Of a stretch of DNA of 64,000 nucleotides, positions 56,515 through 64,000 are shown piece after piece. Origin of the DNA: a bacterium (lineage in GTDB: Bacteria > Bacillota > Bacilli > Lactobacillales > Streptococcaceae); the NCBI GenBank assembly GCA_905221325.1, contig CAJNCS010000004.1, positions 1 through 64,000 of the forward strand, read 5' to 3'. Numbering within the stretch: position 1 is the stretch's first letter; each line of letters begins with the position of its first letter. Both the position numbers and the translations under genes were made by a program. Below the pieces are notes generated by a model, which was given only the letters and a program-made list of their open reading frames with translations, did no database searches and was not told where the DNA came from.

Positions 56515-57556
56515 ACAAAAAGAATTACAGTTCCCGCTAAGAAACTACTTTGTATTTATGTTTTGTAGTGTTTTAGTGACGACGAGTATCATTGCCCTTA
56601 TGACCGTGTTCGTGTTGAAACATTGGCTTCATGTAGAAGTGAGTTTTCAATCGTGGCTACTAATTTTTAGTTTTGTCATTATCGTTGTAGGAAGTCTTGC
56701 GATGTGGTACGGTTCGGTGCATTTAACACGGCCAATTTCGGAGTTAAATGAATCGGTAAAGGCGATTTCTAGAGGAGATTTCAACCGTAAGATTCCGCGT
56801 AAACCTTATCCTAACGATACTGCAAAATATCATAACGAGTTGGACCAGCTTTCTCAGCATGTGAATCAGATGGCGGAGGACTTGAAGCGGACGGATGAAC
56901 ACCGCTCGGCATTTATCGCCAATCTGTCGCATGAATTGAAAACGCCGATTGCTTCCCTTGTTGGGGTAAGTGATTTGTTGGCCGATGAGAAATTAGATGA
57001 AACAACTCGTAAAGAATTGACGACTATCTTGCAGTCGGAGAGTTTGCGATTAAGTCGCCTGTGCAATGGGATTGTGACACTCACGAAGATGGAGCGCGAT
57101 TTTGAACCGAAGAAAAAATCTGTTCATCTGGATGAACAGATTCGGCATGCCGTGATTTTGATTACGGAGAAGTGGAAGCAAAAAGAAATTGACTTGACGT
57201 TTACGAGTCAGCTCGTTCATTGTGTGACGGATCCAGATTTAAGCATGCAAGTGTGGACGAATCTGCTTGATAATGCGGTGAAGTACTCTGGAGATAGCGT
57301 GCATTTAACGATTGATATTCAAGAAGTAGATGATGCGGTTAGAGTCACGATTGCCGATAACGGAATCGGAATGAGTGAGGAAGACCAACGACATATTTTT
57401 GAGCAATTTTACCAAGTAGAAGGTTCTCATGTGCAAGAAGGGAATGGCCTAGGCCTTGCGATTGTTAAAACGGTTGTAGAACGCCTCGGCGGAACCATCA
57501 CAGTAGAGAGTGAACTCGGAAAAGGTAGTGTGTTCCAAGTGGTGCTACCAAAGTAA
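56507..57556 (+). CDS. Sensor histidine kinase
   Basis: 349 residues: two membrane helices (about 12-34 and 45-67) with a very short extracellular loop (about 10 residues), HAMP domain, H-box NLSHELKTPIASL, N-box WTNLLDNAVKYS, G1 DNGIGM, G2 GNGLGLAIVK. The tiny loop means it senses within or next to the membrane, or through its exporter, as intramembrane-sensing kinases do. It overlaps the regulator gene by eight bases. Confidence 0.93.
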   Translation: MDKQKELQFPLRNYFVFMFCSVLVTTSIIALMTVFVLKHWLHVEVSFQSWLLIFSFVIIVVGSLAMWYGSVHLTRPISELNESVKAISRGDFNRKIPRKPYPNDTAKYHNELDQLSQHVNQMAEDLKRTDEHRSAFIANLSHELKTPIASLVGVSDLLADEKLDETTRKELTTILQSESLRLSRLCNGIVTLTKMERDFEPKKKSVHLDEQIRHAVILITEKWKQKEIDLTFTSQLVHCVTDPDLSMQVWTNLLDNAVKYSGDSVHLTIDIQEVDDAVRVTIADNGIGMSEEDQRHIFEQFYQVEGSHVQEGNGLGLAIVKTVVERLGGTITVESELGKGSVFQVVLPK

Positions 57557-57582
57557 AAATTAGCTGTTTGTTTTAGGAAAAG

Positions 57583-57742
57583 TTGACAGTCTTCTGATAA
57601 ACGCTATAATCATATTGAAGAATATTCATTGAGGGCAGAAAGGTTCCTGCCGCACCTCTTAGGAGGTACCTGAGATGACGAGGTTACTGAACGTCCAATG
57701 AATATAAGTAAAGGCAACTCATGCGAGTTGCCTTGTTTTTTT
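57583..57742 (+). ncRNA. Independently promoted structured leader/sRNA with a mini-ORF and terminator
   Basis: Promoter TTGACA (57583-57588), 16 bp, TATAAT (57605-57610). The transcript folds with a 9-bp closing stem ATATTCATT / AATGAATAT (57622-57630 with 57697-57705). It encloses GGCAG/CTGCC and ACCTC/GAGGT hairpins, then ends in a strong terminator GGCAACTC-ATGC-GAGTTGCC plus TTGTTTTTTT (57713-57742). Within it, AGGAGG precedes an ORF of eight codons (57675-57701, MTRLLNVQ). It is either a small RNA or an attenuator for the genes after it. Confidence 0.7.
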
Positions 57743-57752
57743 GTTATGTGAC

Positions 57753-57815
57753 TATTAGTCCGTCTCGCTCCGCAAGGTGCGAGACAAATAAACCACCCGC
57801 TATACGGGTGCGCGT
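57753..57815 (+). repeat. Two adjacent hairpins before the integrase fragment
   Basis: GTCTCGC...GCGAGAC (7-bp arms, about 57757-57780) and ACCCG-CTATA-CGGGT (about 57792-57806). There are no T-runs. The pair is GC-rich against an AT-rich setting. Function unknown; recombination or transfer sites of the island are possible. Confidence 0.5.
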
Positions 57816-57893
57816 CGAAGGTTATACCAAAAAAACTCCAAACGCGATACAATAAAGGTGTTCAAGCCAATTGTAAAGCGAAAGGAGAAAAAT

Positions 57894-58454
57894 ATGGCAC
57901 AAAAGGCACATTTTCTATTAAAAACAGGCATGAGGTTTGGAGAGTTAATAGCGTTAACTTGGAATGAAGTTGATTTTGATAGAGGACTGCTAAAAACATA
58001 TAGGAGGTTTAATACCCTTTCTCATAAATTTGTTCCTCCAAAAAACAAAACGTCTATTCGGATAGTACCGATAGACGAAGAATGTATTAAGATATTACAA
58101 GTTCTAAAAATTGAACAGGAGAAGGCTAATAAAGAGCTAGGAATCAAGAATAGGTATAATAAGATTTTTCAGCATTATGGATATATTCACTTGGTACCAG
58201 ACATTGCAAGTGTCAATAAAGCTTTGAGTGTTCTTTTAAATGAATTAGATATTTATCCAATTATCACGACAAAAGGAGCACGTCATACCTATGGGAGCTA
58301 CCTCTGGCACAAAGGATTTGACCTTGGAGTTATTGCAAAAATTCTAGGGCATAGAGATATTTCAATGTTAGTAGAAGTATATGGACATACCTTAGAAGAG
58401 AAAATTTTTGAAGAATTTAATCAAATTAGAGATGTTTGGAAAGATTGCTCATAA
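57894..58454 (+). pseudogene. Tyrosine integrase, catalytic domain only
   Basis: The 186 codons from ATG 57894 (good ribosome site AAAGGAG) begin at FLLKTGMRFGELIALTW with the first catalytic Arg. They include GARHTYGSYLWHKG (RH box), LGHRDISMLVEVYGHT (His and the Tyr nucleophile) and end normally. The arm-binding and core-binding halves, about 190 residues, are missing. It lies directly before attR and the tRNA-Lys gene, where the integrase of such islands belongs. Alone it is unlikely to mobilise the element. Confidence 0.85.
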
Positions 58455-58494
58455 AAAAATGTGGGGCAAATGATGGGGCAAATCAGTTATAGAC

Positions 58495-58551
58495 AAGCAA
58501 AAAAGCCTTATAAATCAAGGCTTTTTCCTGTTGATTTAGATGCCCCCTGCA
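58495..58551 (+). repeat. Right attachment repeat (attR) overlapping tRNA-Lys
   Basis: Direct repeat of 52334-52389. The last 11 bases (58541-58551) are the 3' end of the tRNA-Lys gene on the minus strand. The repeat includes a hairpin AAAAAGCCTT / AAGGCTTTTT that can terminate the tRNA transcript. TGGGGCA motifs lie just before it at 58462 and 58474. Confidence 0.88.
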
Positions 58552-58613
58552 GGGCTCGAACCTGCGACCCATAGATTAAGAGTCTACTGCTCTACCAACT
58601 GAGCTAAGAAGGC
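58541..58613 (-). tRNA. tRNA-Lys (CTT), integration target
   Basis: A 73-nt cloverleaf on the minus strand: acceptor GCCTTCT paired with AGGGGGC (two T-G pairs), anticodon loop CTCTTAA (CTT). CCA not encoded. Its 3' end forms the att core of the adjacent island. It follows the 6S RNA by only a few bases. Confidence 0.95.
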
Positions 58614-58619
58614 AAATAA

Positions 58620-58812
58620 AAAGCTGTATTGGTGCCGAAACTTCACGGTTTGTATTGAACCCGCGCAATTAAGCAGGTGGGCAACTCGCTCTAACTGAAG
58701 CTGTTTCCGTGTGAGACGGCCTACATGCTGTTAGAAGACTTTTGTTTCCCTAATAATACAAAAAATAGTCGGTCAACACTTAAGTGTGAAGTCGTACACC
58801 ACAGCGTTTCTA
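58620..58812 (-). ncRNA. ssrS: 6S RNA (SsrS), probable
   Basis: About 190 nt on the minus strand whose ends pair (GCTGTGGTG with CACCAATACAGC), consistent with a long rod with a central bubble, the shape of 6S RNA, which sequesters housekeeping RNA polymerase. A strong promoter precedes it: TTGATT (58847-58842), 16 bp, TATCAT (58825-58820) with TG extension. No protein frame fits. Placement before rarA and tRNA-Lys agrees with my memory of the streptococcal locus. Ends are estimates. Confidence 0.75.
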
Positions 58813-58876
58813 TATTTATATGATACCACTTTTTCAAAAAAAATCAAGAGGAAAATGCAATTATTTGAAAAGGATT

Positions 58877-60148
58877 TCACAAGTTCCGTAATTTATCAAT
58901 GGTTTCCTTGCGTTGCGCCAAGGCTCGTTCGTATTTGCCAGTATCTTCTGGAGTAAAATAGTGGTGATTTTGGATTTTTTCTGGCAGGTAGTCTTGTTTG
59001 ACCCAATTTCCAGGATAGTTATGAGGATAAAGATAGTTTTGCGCATTCCCAAGTTCCTTGCTTCCACTGTAGTGGCCATCGCGCAGGTGTCGAGGGATAG
59101 GTAAATGCCCTGATGTTTTGAGATCAGCAAGGGCCTTGTCCATAGCGACGTAGGCTGAGTTGGATTTTGGAGAAAGGGCCAAATCAATCACGACATTGGC
59201 AATGAGGATACGAGCTTCGGGGAAACCGATTCTTTGTGCTGCATCCAAGGCGGTCACGGTATGAATCTGGGCTTCGGGATTGGCCAAGCCGATATCTTCA
59301 TAAGCGATAACGGTCAAGCGACGAGCGAGACTAGGCAGATCACCAGCTTCAATCAAGCGTGCTGCGTAGTGGAGACTGGCATCGACATCCGAACCACGGA
59401 TGGACTTTTGCAGGGCTGAGAGGACATCGTAGTGACCGTCCCCATCCTTATCCATGGTAATGTAACTCCGTTGCAGGCTATTTTCCATGATATCAAGAGT
59501 GATATGGCGGATGCTCTTGTCATTTTCGGGAGTAGAGAGAACGGCTAAGTCTAGTGAATTAAAGGCAGACCGCAGATCCCCGTTTGTAGAGGTTGCGATG
59601 AAATCAAGGGCGTCCTCATCTAGCTCAACTGGGAAATCAAAACCACGCTCAGGGTCAGTTAGAGCTATCTGAATCGCTTCTTTGACATCTTGATTGGATA
59701 AGGGTTCTAATTCAAAAATCTGAACACGGCTACGAATGGCTGGAGTGACTGAAAAGAAAGGATTTTCAGTCGTAGCCCCAATCATGATGACCAGACCACT
59801 TTCCAAGAGGGGAAGTAGAAAGTCTTGCTTGGTCTTGTCAAGACGGTGAATCTCGTCTAGCAGGAGAACCAGTCCTCCAGAAAATTTAGCTTCTTCGGCG
59901 ATTTCTTGGAGTCGTTTTTTACTATCAACAGTGGCATTAAAGGTCCGAAAGGCATACTTGGTTGTTCCTGCGATAGCTGAGGCAATACTGGTCTTGCCGA
60001 TTCCTGGAGGTCCGTAGAGAATCATGGAGGACAGACGATTGGCTTCCACCATGCGACGGATAATTTTTCCAGGTCCGACCAGATGCTTCTGACCGATGAC
60101 CTGGTCGATGGTTTTGGGGCGCATGCGAAGCGCGAGATTGTCTGGCAT
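58877..60148 (-). CDS. rarA: Replication-associated recombination protein A (RarA/MgsA), AAA+ ATPase
   Basis: Acts at stalled replication forks. The 423 residues have Walker A YGPPGIGKTS, Walker B LLLDEIHRLD, sensor 1 GATTENP with ITPAIRSR (Arg finger) and the C-terminal MgsA domain (GSDVDASLHYAARLIEAGD...YEDIGLANP). The start ATG 60148 (MPDNLALRMRP) follows AAAGGAC; the frame is open to 60166. Confidence 0.94.
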   Translation of the reverse strand: MPDNLALRMRPKTIDQVIGQKHLVGPGKIIRRMVEANRLSSMILYGPPGIGKTSIASAIAGTTKYAFRTFNATVDSKKRLQEIAEEAKFSGGLVLLLDEIHRLDKTKQDFLLPLLESGLVIMIGATTENPFFSVTPAIRSRVQIFELEPLSNQDVKEAIQIALTDPERGFDFPVELDEDALDFIATSTNGDLRSAFNSLDLAVLSTPENDKSIRHITLDIMENSLQRSYITMDKDGDGHYDVLSALQKSIRGSDVDASLHYAARLIEAGDLPSLARRLTVIAYEDIGLANPEAQIHTVTALDAAQRIGFPEARILIANVVIDLALSPKSNSAYVAMDKALADLKTSGHLPIPRHLRDGHYSGSKELGNAQNYLYPHNYPGNWVKQDYLPEKIQNHHYFTPEDTGKYERALAQRKETIDKLRNL

Positions 60149-60263
60149 AGCAGTCCTTTCTAACATGGATTTTCTGATGTATATGTGGTAAGATGGTAGT
60201 ATCTATTTTAGCATATTTCCGAGTATTCGGGGCGATTTAAGAGTCGCATAGAAAGAGGACAAA

Positions 60264-60734
60264 ATGGCAACATACGGATTTTTAGATGTTTTACAGGAAG
60301 AGTTGGACAAGAACTTTCCCTTTGACTATGAGATTAGCTGGGACAAGCGCAACCATGCGGTAGAAGTGAGTTTTTTACTAGAAGCGCAAAACGCTGCAGG
60401 TGTGGAGATGGTGGATGAGGACGGAGAAGTTTCGTCAGACGATATCCTCTTTGAGGAAGCAGTCTTTTTCTACAATCCGGCCAAGTCAACGGTTAACGCA
60501 GAAGACTATTTAACAGTCATCCCTTACCTGCCTAAAAAAGGATTTTCTCGTGAATTTTTAGCTTATTTTGCGCTATTTCTCAAAGATACTGCCGAGGTTG
60601 GGCTGGATGCCCTCATGGACTTTTTGGAAGACCCAGAAGCAGAAGAATTCGTCATGGAATGGAATCAAGAAGTCTTTGAAGAAGGGAAAGCCGGCTTGGA
60701 AGAAGGAGAATTTTACCCTTATCCGAGATATTAG
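60264..60734 (+). CDS. DUF3013 family protein
   Basis: 156 acidic residues (YGFLDVLQEELDKNFPFDYEISWDKRNHAVEVSF at the start), the streptococcal/lactococcal DUF3013 pattern. Soluble, no signal peptide; function unknown. It follows AGAGGAC. It heads a row of five closely spaced genes up to 63150, divergent from rarA. Confidence 0.82.
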   Translation: MATYGFLDVLQEELDKNFPFDYEISWDKRNHAVEVSFLLEAQNAAGVEMVDEDGEVSSDDILFEEAVFFYNPAKSTVNAEDYLTVIPYLPKKGFSREFLAYFALFLKDTAEVGLDALMDFLEDPEAEEFVMEWNQEVFEEGKAGLEEGEFYPYPRY

Positions 60735-60752
60735 GAGTTTGGAGAAGGTAGT

Positions 60753-61820
60753 ATGAAAAAATTTGGGACGTATTTGGTTTATATGCTAGCTTTTGTCTTT
60801 ATTATGCTGGCTTTTGCTTGTGGAACCATCGCATTTGCAGAGTTGGGGTATTCCGCAGTTTTAGCATTCACTTTTGGTTATTCCTTCGCTCTTTTAAGCA
60901 TGTATTTAATCTTTATTCTTCATGAGCTGGGTCATGCTTTTTGTGGCTACTTGACAGGCTATCGGCTGGTGGCTTTTGGATTAGGACATTTTCTTTTGAC
61001 CAAAAAGTCAGGCAGGTTTCATCTTAGTCGAACAGCCGTTCTGAAAAATGTTGGTGCCCAGTATATTGGATTAAAAGAAGATGAAAGCGATCAAAGAATC
61101 ATCCTGATGCTTTCAGGAGGTTTGCTGGTTCATCTCAGTTTGATATTATTGGCGATATTGTTTGGATTTTTGACAAAAAGCTGGTATTTTGCTGGTACTT
61201 GGATTTTTCTTAATTTGTCTTTCTTCCTAAACAACGCTTTGCCAGTCGGCATTACCGATGGAGCGAAAATCTGGGAATTGCTACAACACCCTGAAAATAC
61301 CAAATACGCTTACTTGGTGTTAAGGCATTCTGCCCAAACTTTGCTTGCTCCTCAAGAGTATGATTTGAAAGACTTTATCATGCCTGTTCCTGAGGATGCA
61401 AGTGGGAGCTTTGCAGAAAGTATTCAAACTCTTGAGGGAGTGGTTTTCATATTGGATGGTCATTTAGAGACAGCTAAAAAGCTATTTCAATCTTTACTAG
61501 AGAGAACAGAACACTCGCTGTCTGAAACTTTTTGCCAGCTGTACCTTCTTCAAATCGCCTTGCTGGAAGGAGATAATGAAAAAGCGGAGCAATATGCAAG
61601 TATTCGAAGTGTTAAATCCTTTTTATCTCTAAAAATGGCAGATGTGCAGATGATTCAAGCCTGGTATCAATTTAAGGTAAAGAAAAATATAGCTCAAACT
61701 CGCAAGGCTATGAAGATTGCTAGACAGAAAATGAATAGCAGCCGAATGCTACGGGACGAGAAACGCTATTATGAAAACTGGTTAGCAGAGCTGGAAAAGG
61801 TATTAGCCGAAGGAGTCTAA
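60753..61820 (+). CDS. M50-like membrane zinc-protease-related protein
   Basis: 355 residues. The HExxH motif HELGH (57-61) lies in the second membrane helix, and NNALPVGITDG (160-170) matches the N-P-x-x-x-x-D-G second motif that provides the third zinc ligand in site-2 proteases. Three or four further helices lie in residues 1-170. The C-terminal half (about 190-350) is a soluble helical region with TPR-like repeats (LDGHLETAKKLFQSLLER). Both catalytic motifs are intact, so an intramembrane protease or peptide-maturation role is plausible. It is 18 bp after the DUF3013 gene. Confidence 0.78.
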   Translation: MKKFGTYLVYMLAFVFIMLAFACGTIAFAELGYSAVLAFTFGYSFALLSMYLIFILHELGHAFCGYLTGYRLVAFGLGHFLLTKKSGRFHLSRTAVLKNVGAQYIGLKEDESDQRIILMLSGGLLVHLSLILLAILFGFLTKSWYFAGTWIFLNLSFFLNNALPVGITDGAKIWELLQHPENTKYAYLVLRHSAQTLLAPQEYDLKDFIMPVPEDASGSFAESIQTLEGVVFILDGHLETAKKLFQSLLERTEHSLSETFCQLYLLQIALLEGDNEKAEQYASIRSVKSFLSLKMADVQMIQAWYQFKVKKNIAQTRKAMKIARQKMNSSRMLRDEKRYYENWLAELEKVLAEGV

Positions 61821-61821
61821 T

Positions 61822-62250
61822 ATGGAAATAGAAATTTCTGATTTTACAGGTTGCAAGATTGCCCTCTTTTGTGACGATAGAATTTTAACTATCTTGCGGG
61901 ATGATAAGTCAAACATTCCATACCCTAATACTTGGGAATTATCAGGTGGTGGCCGTGAAGGGGATGAAAGTCCTTTTGAGTGTGCGGCGCGTGAAGTTTA
62001 CGAAGAACTGGGCATTCATTTGACTGAGGATTGTCTGCTTTGGAGTAAGGTTTATCCCAGTATGCTTTTTGAGGGGAAGAAATCCGTCTTTCTAGTCGGT
62101 GAGTTAACGCAGGAACAGTTTGATAGTATCGTCTTTGGTGACGAAGGACAGGGCTACAAACTGATGAGCATTGATGAGTTTCTTGACTCAGATAAGGTTG
62201 TACCCCAGTTGCAGGATAGAGTGAGGGATTATATGGAGGAAGTAAAATGA
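61822..62250 (+). CDS. Nudix hydrolase
   Basis: 142 residues with a perfect Nudix box GGREGDESPFECAAREVYEELGI (about 48-70, pattern Gx5Ex7REUxEExGU). It hydrolyses a nucleoside diphosphate derivative; the substrate is unknown. It starts one base after the stop of the previous gene and overlaps the next by four. Confidence 0.9.
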   Translation: MEIEISDFTGCKIALFCDDRILTILRDDKSNIPYPNTWELSGGGREGDESPFECAAREVYEELGIHLTEDCLLWSKVYPSMLFEGKKSVFLVGELTQEQFDSIVFGDEGQGYKLMSIDEFLDSDKVVPQLQDRVRDYMEEVK

Positions 62251-62615
62251 TTTTTGCAATTGCAACAACGACGTTAAATAAGGAAGTTAAACGCAAACTA
62301 AAAACTGGACAATATTCTAGAGAAGAAGCTACATTCATCTATATGGAATATTTAAAGTTAAAGAAGCAGAGAGAAAGTGGTACGAAAGTAGCTGGGATTT
62401 CTATGGCTGTTATTTGGGTATTAATGCTTGTTATACCCTTACTGAGTGGTAGAGGTCTCGTACTGCCCCTTTCAGTATATTTTTTATTTTTGATACTGTT
62501 TGCAGGAATTTTTCTATTTGTTTATTATCTTATGTTTGGAATTTTTAAACGGCAGATTCATAGCGCAATGAAAGAACACTACACAGATGTGATTGAAGAA
62601 TTTAAGGGTCAGTAA
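62247..62615 (+). CDS. Small membrane protein, 122 aa
   Basis: Polar N-terminal 45 residues (NKEVKRKLKTGQYSREEATFIYMEYLKLKKQRE), then two membrane helices (about 52-70 and 77-99) and a short polar tail. No family recognised. It overlaps the Nudix gene by four bases (ATGA), so they are co-translated. Confidence 0.75.
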   Translation: MIFAIATTTLNKEVKRKLKTGQYSREEATFIYMEYLKLKKQRESGTKVAGISMAVIWVLMLVIPLLSGRGLVLPLSVYFLFLILFAGIFLFVYYLMFGIFKRQIHSAMKEHYTDVIEEFKGQ

Positions 62616-62676
62616 AACAGCGTGTGGAAGAGCATAGAAGTACTAGTTGAGAGAGTGTGTATTTGGGGGTAGTAGT

Positions 62677-63150
62677 ATGATTCAGATTGTCCGAGCAGGA
62701 GCAGAGGATTTAGAAACCGTAATTGCAATTCAAAGGGCTAGCTTTAAGGCTGTCTATGAAAAATACCAAGATGAGTATGATCCCTACCTAGAGGATCGTG
62801 AACGAATCAAGTGGAAATTGGTTGAGCGTCCCAATAGTTATTACTACTTTTTGAAAGAAAAGGACGAAAATATCGGATTTTTACGAGTTCAGACCAATGA
62901 GGAATTGACGGAGGCTTGGTTGGGAACGGCAGCGATTTTGCCCCAGTATCAAGGAAAAGGTTATGGTTCTGAGGGATTGAGATTACTGGAAAAGGAATTT
63001 TCAACGATTAAACAGTGGGATTTGTGTACGGTATTACAGGATGCGGGCATGGTCGCTTTTTATGAAAAAAATGGCTACCGTCAAACCCATATCGAGCCTG
63101 AAAAAGAAGGTATGGATATGGTATACATGAAAAAATGGATTGACAAATAG
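62677..63150 (+). CDS. GNAT-family N-acetyltransferase
   Basis: 157 residues with the acetyl-CoA loop AAILPQYQGKGYGSEGLRLLE and a motif-B region MVAFYEKNGYRQTHIEPE. Substrate unknown. ATG 62677 is chosen because it matches the usual GNAT start (IQIVRAGAEDLETVIAIQ); the ribosome site GGGGGTAG is modest, and ATG 62647 is an alternative. Confidence 0.85.
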   Translation: MIQIVRAGAEDLETVIAIQRASFKAVYEKYQDEYDPYLEDRERIKWKLVERPNSYYYFLKEKDENIGFLRVQTNEELTEAWLGTAAILPQYQGKGYGSEGLRLLEKEFSTIKQWDLCTVLQDAGMVAFYEKNGYRQTHIEPEKEGMDMVYMKKWIDK

Positions 63151-63180
63151 AAAGGATGGTTCGGTTACATTTCTAAGCTG

Positions 63181-63276
63181 AACCCGCCCTAAACACTGTG
63201 CCAAAAAGATAAACTTCTCTTAGACACAAGCGTCTTCAGAGAGTTTCCTATTTTGGCTTTGTGTTTTACGGGCTTG
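63181..63276 (+). repeat. Long imperfect inverted repeat upstream of prmA
   Basis: Arms of about 45 nt: AACCCGCCCTAAACAC...AAACTTCTCTTAGAC and GTCTTCAGAGAGTTT...GTGTTTTACGGGCTT, paired over AAACAC, GCCAAAA, AAAC, TCTCT and AGAC, around the loop ACAAGC. It fills the gap between the GNAT gene and prmA. It could be a cis-regulatory hairpin or a miniature mobile repeat. Confidence 0.7.
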
Positions 63277-63287
63277 GTATCTTAATG

Positions 63288-64000
63288 ATGGAAACATGGC
63301 AAGAGTTAAAAGTTACAGTGAAGCGCGAGGGAGAGGAGCTGGTCTCCAATCTCTTGATTGAGTTAGGGGCGCAAGGTGTTGCGATTGAAGATAGTATGGA
63401 CTATGTGGGGAATGTCGACCGTTTTGGTGAGATTTTCCCAGAGGTTGAGCAACAAGAAGAAATCATAGTGACCGCCTACTATCCAGATACGGTTGATGTA
63501 GCAGTGGTTGAGGCAGATTTGCAGGCTCGCCTGGCAGAATTGACAGATTTTATGGATCTAGGAGAGGTCAAGATGGGTACAACAGCCTTGGCTGAGGAAG
63601 ACTGGGCTGACAACTGGAAGAAATACTATGAACCAGCTCGCATTACTCATGATTTGACCATCGTGCCGTCTTGGACAGACTATGAGGCGACTGCGGGAGA
63701 AAAGATTATCAAGCTAGATCCAGGCATGGCTTTTGGGACAGGGACGCATCCGACGACCAAGATGAGCCTCTTTGCCTTGGAGCAGGTTCTTCGTGGTGGT
63801 GAAACGGTGCTGGATGTAGGAACTGGTTCAGGTGTCCTTTCTATTGCTAGCTCGCTTCTTGGTGCCAAAGAAATCTTCGCCTATGACCTGGATGATGTGG
63901 CTGTTCGTGTGGCTCAGGAAAATATTGAGCTCAACCCTGGTATGGAAAACATCCATGTTGCTGCTGGAGATTTGCTTAAGGGTGTGGAAATTGAGGCAGA
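63288..64000 (+). CDS. prmA: Ribosomal protein L11 methyltransferase, 5' part
   Basis: PrmA trimethylates ribosomal protein L11. From ATG 63288 (or 63285) the frame [18 protein letters not shown] runs open to the window edge, about 237 codons of a protein near 316. It shows the substrate-recognition domain, [14 protein letters not shown], the motif [10 protein letters not shown] and the SAM-binding [11 protein letters not shown]. The 3' end lies outside the window. No clear ribosome site precedes it; the long inverted repeat does. Confidence 0.93.
   Translation, partial: METWQELKVTVKREGEELVSNLLIELGAQGVAIEDSMDYVGNVDRFGEIFPEVEQQEEIIVTAYYPDTVDVAVVEADLQARLAELTDFMDLGEVKMGTTALAEEDWADNWKKYYEPARITHDLTIVPSWTDYEATAGEKIIKLDPGMAFGTGTHPTTKMSLFALEQVLRGGETVLDVGTGSGVLSIASSLLGAKEIFAYDLDDVAVRVAQENIELNPGMENIHVAAGDLLKGVEIEA

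Noticed and set aside
57610..57852. Minus-strand 80-codon frame opposite the structured leader
   Set aside because: It overlaps a promoter, hairpins and a terminator on the + strand, has no ribosome site and an implausible composition.

Overview
The window is a chromosomal segment of a mitis-group Streptococcus (S. mitis / S. oralis / S. pneumoniae relatives). This rests on a BOX-type repeat, a DpnI restriction locus, an MgrA-type regulator, a TacL/RafX-type teichoic acid ligase, a competence sigma-X box before a prepilin peptidase, and a gene order that, as I remember it, follows the pneumococcal chromosome (birA-raf-proV/WX-pnuC-czcD-adh-gal-dpn-pbuX/xpt-exoA-ABC-trp-cilC-mgrA-rarA-prmA). 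I could run no searches; names come from recognising sequences and motifs by eye.

Layout. 1-2080: end of an rRNA operon (5S) followed by 19 tRNA genes, the last one (Ser-GCT) present three times in a 154-bp tandem repeat, and a terminator. 2081-4040: a decayed IS1167-type transposase and an unknown membrane protein. 4044-12756: birA/rafR facing the raffinose operon aga-rafE-rafF-rafG-gtfA. 12889-17694: tacL, a MarR/SnoaL-like pair and a choline/betaine ABC transporter. 17770-22600: an acquired island with a four-gene ECF transporter of foreign appearance, then a lactic-acid-bacterial plasmid remnant (repB end, repX, hsdS start) joined in frame to a broken IS6 transposase. It ends in a pnuC gene that has lost its 5' half.

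23144-33567: TetR/CzcD, a large MacB-like exporter, an alcohol dehydrogenase with an in-frame stop, and the galR/galK-HAD-galT locus. 33634-43768: thioesterase, an inactivated DpnI locus, xanthine salvage genes behind a purine riboswitch, exoA, a BOX element and a heterodimeric ABC exporter. 43872-50453: two genes probably making the first sugar of teichoic acid, a Trp T-box driving an orphan trpB-trpG pair, the competence gene cilC, and stress proteins. 50753-52234: mgrA.

52334-58551: a genomic island bounded by direct repeats at the 3' end of tRNA-Lys(CTT). It carries an HrtAB-like exporter with its own two-component system, an acetyltransferase, a membrane protein, an independently promoted structured leader RNA with an 8-codon ORF, and an integrase reduced to its catalytic half. 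58541-64000: tRNA-Lys behind a probable 6S RNA, rarA, a small operon with a membrane zinc-protease-like protein and a Nudix hydrolase, and the start of prmA.

Genes that work together: RafEFG import raffinose-type sugars, Aga removes galactose, GalK/GalT process it, and GtfA phosphorolyses the sucrose left over. TacL and the AATGal gene pair both belong to teichoic acid synthesis. At least eight genes are broken (the IS1167 transposase, pnuC, repX, hsdS, adh, dpnC, the ORF after dpnC, gls24), several by a single base; the integrase is truncated and rafE has lost its usual ATG.
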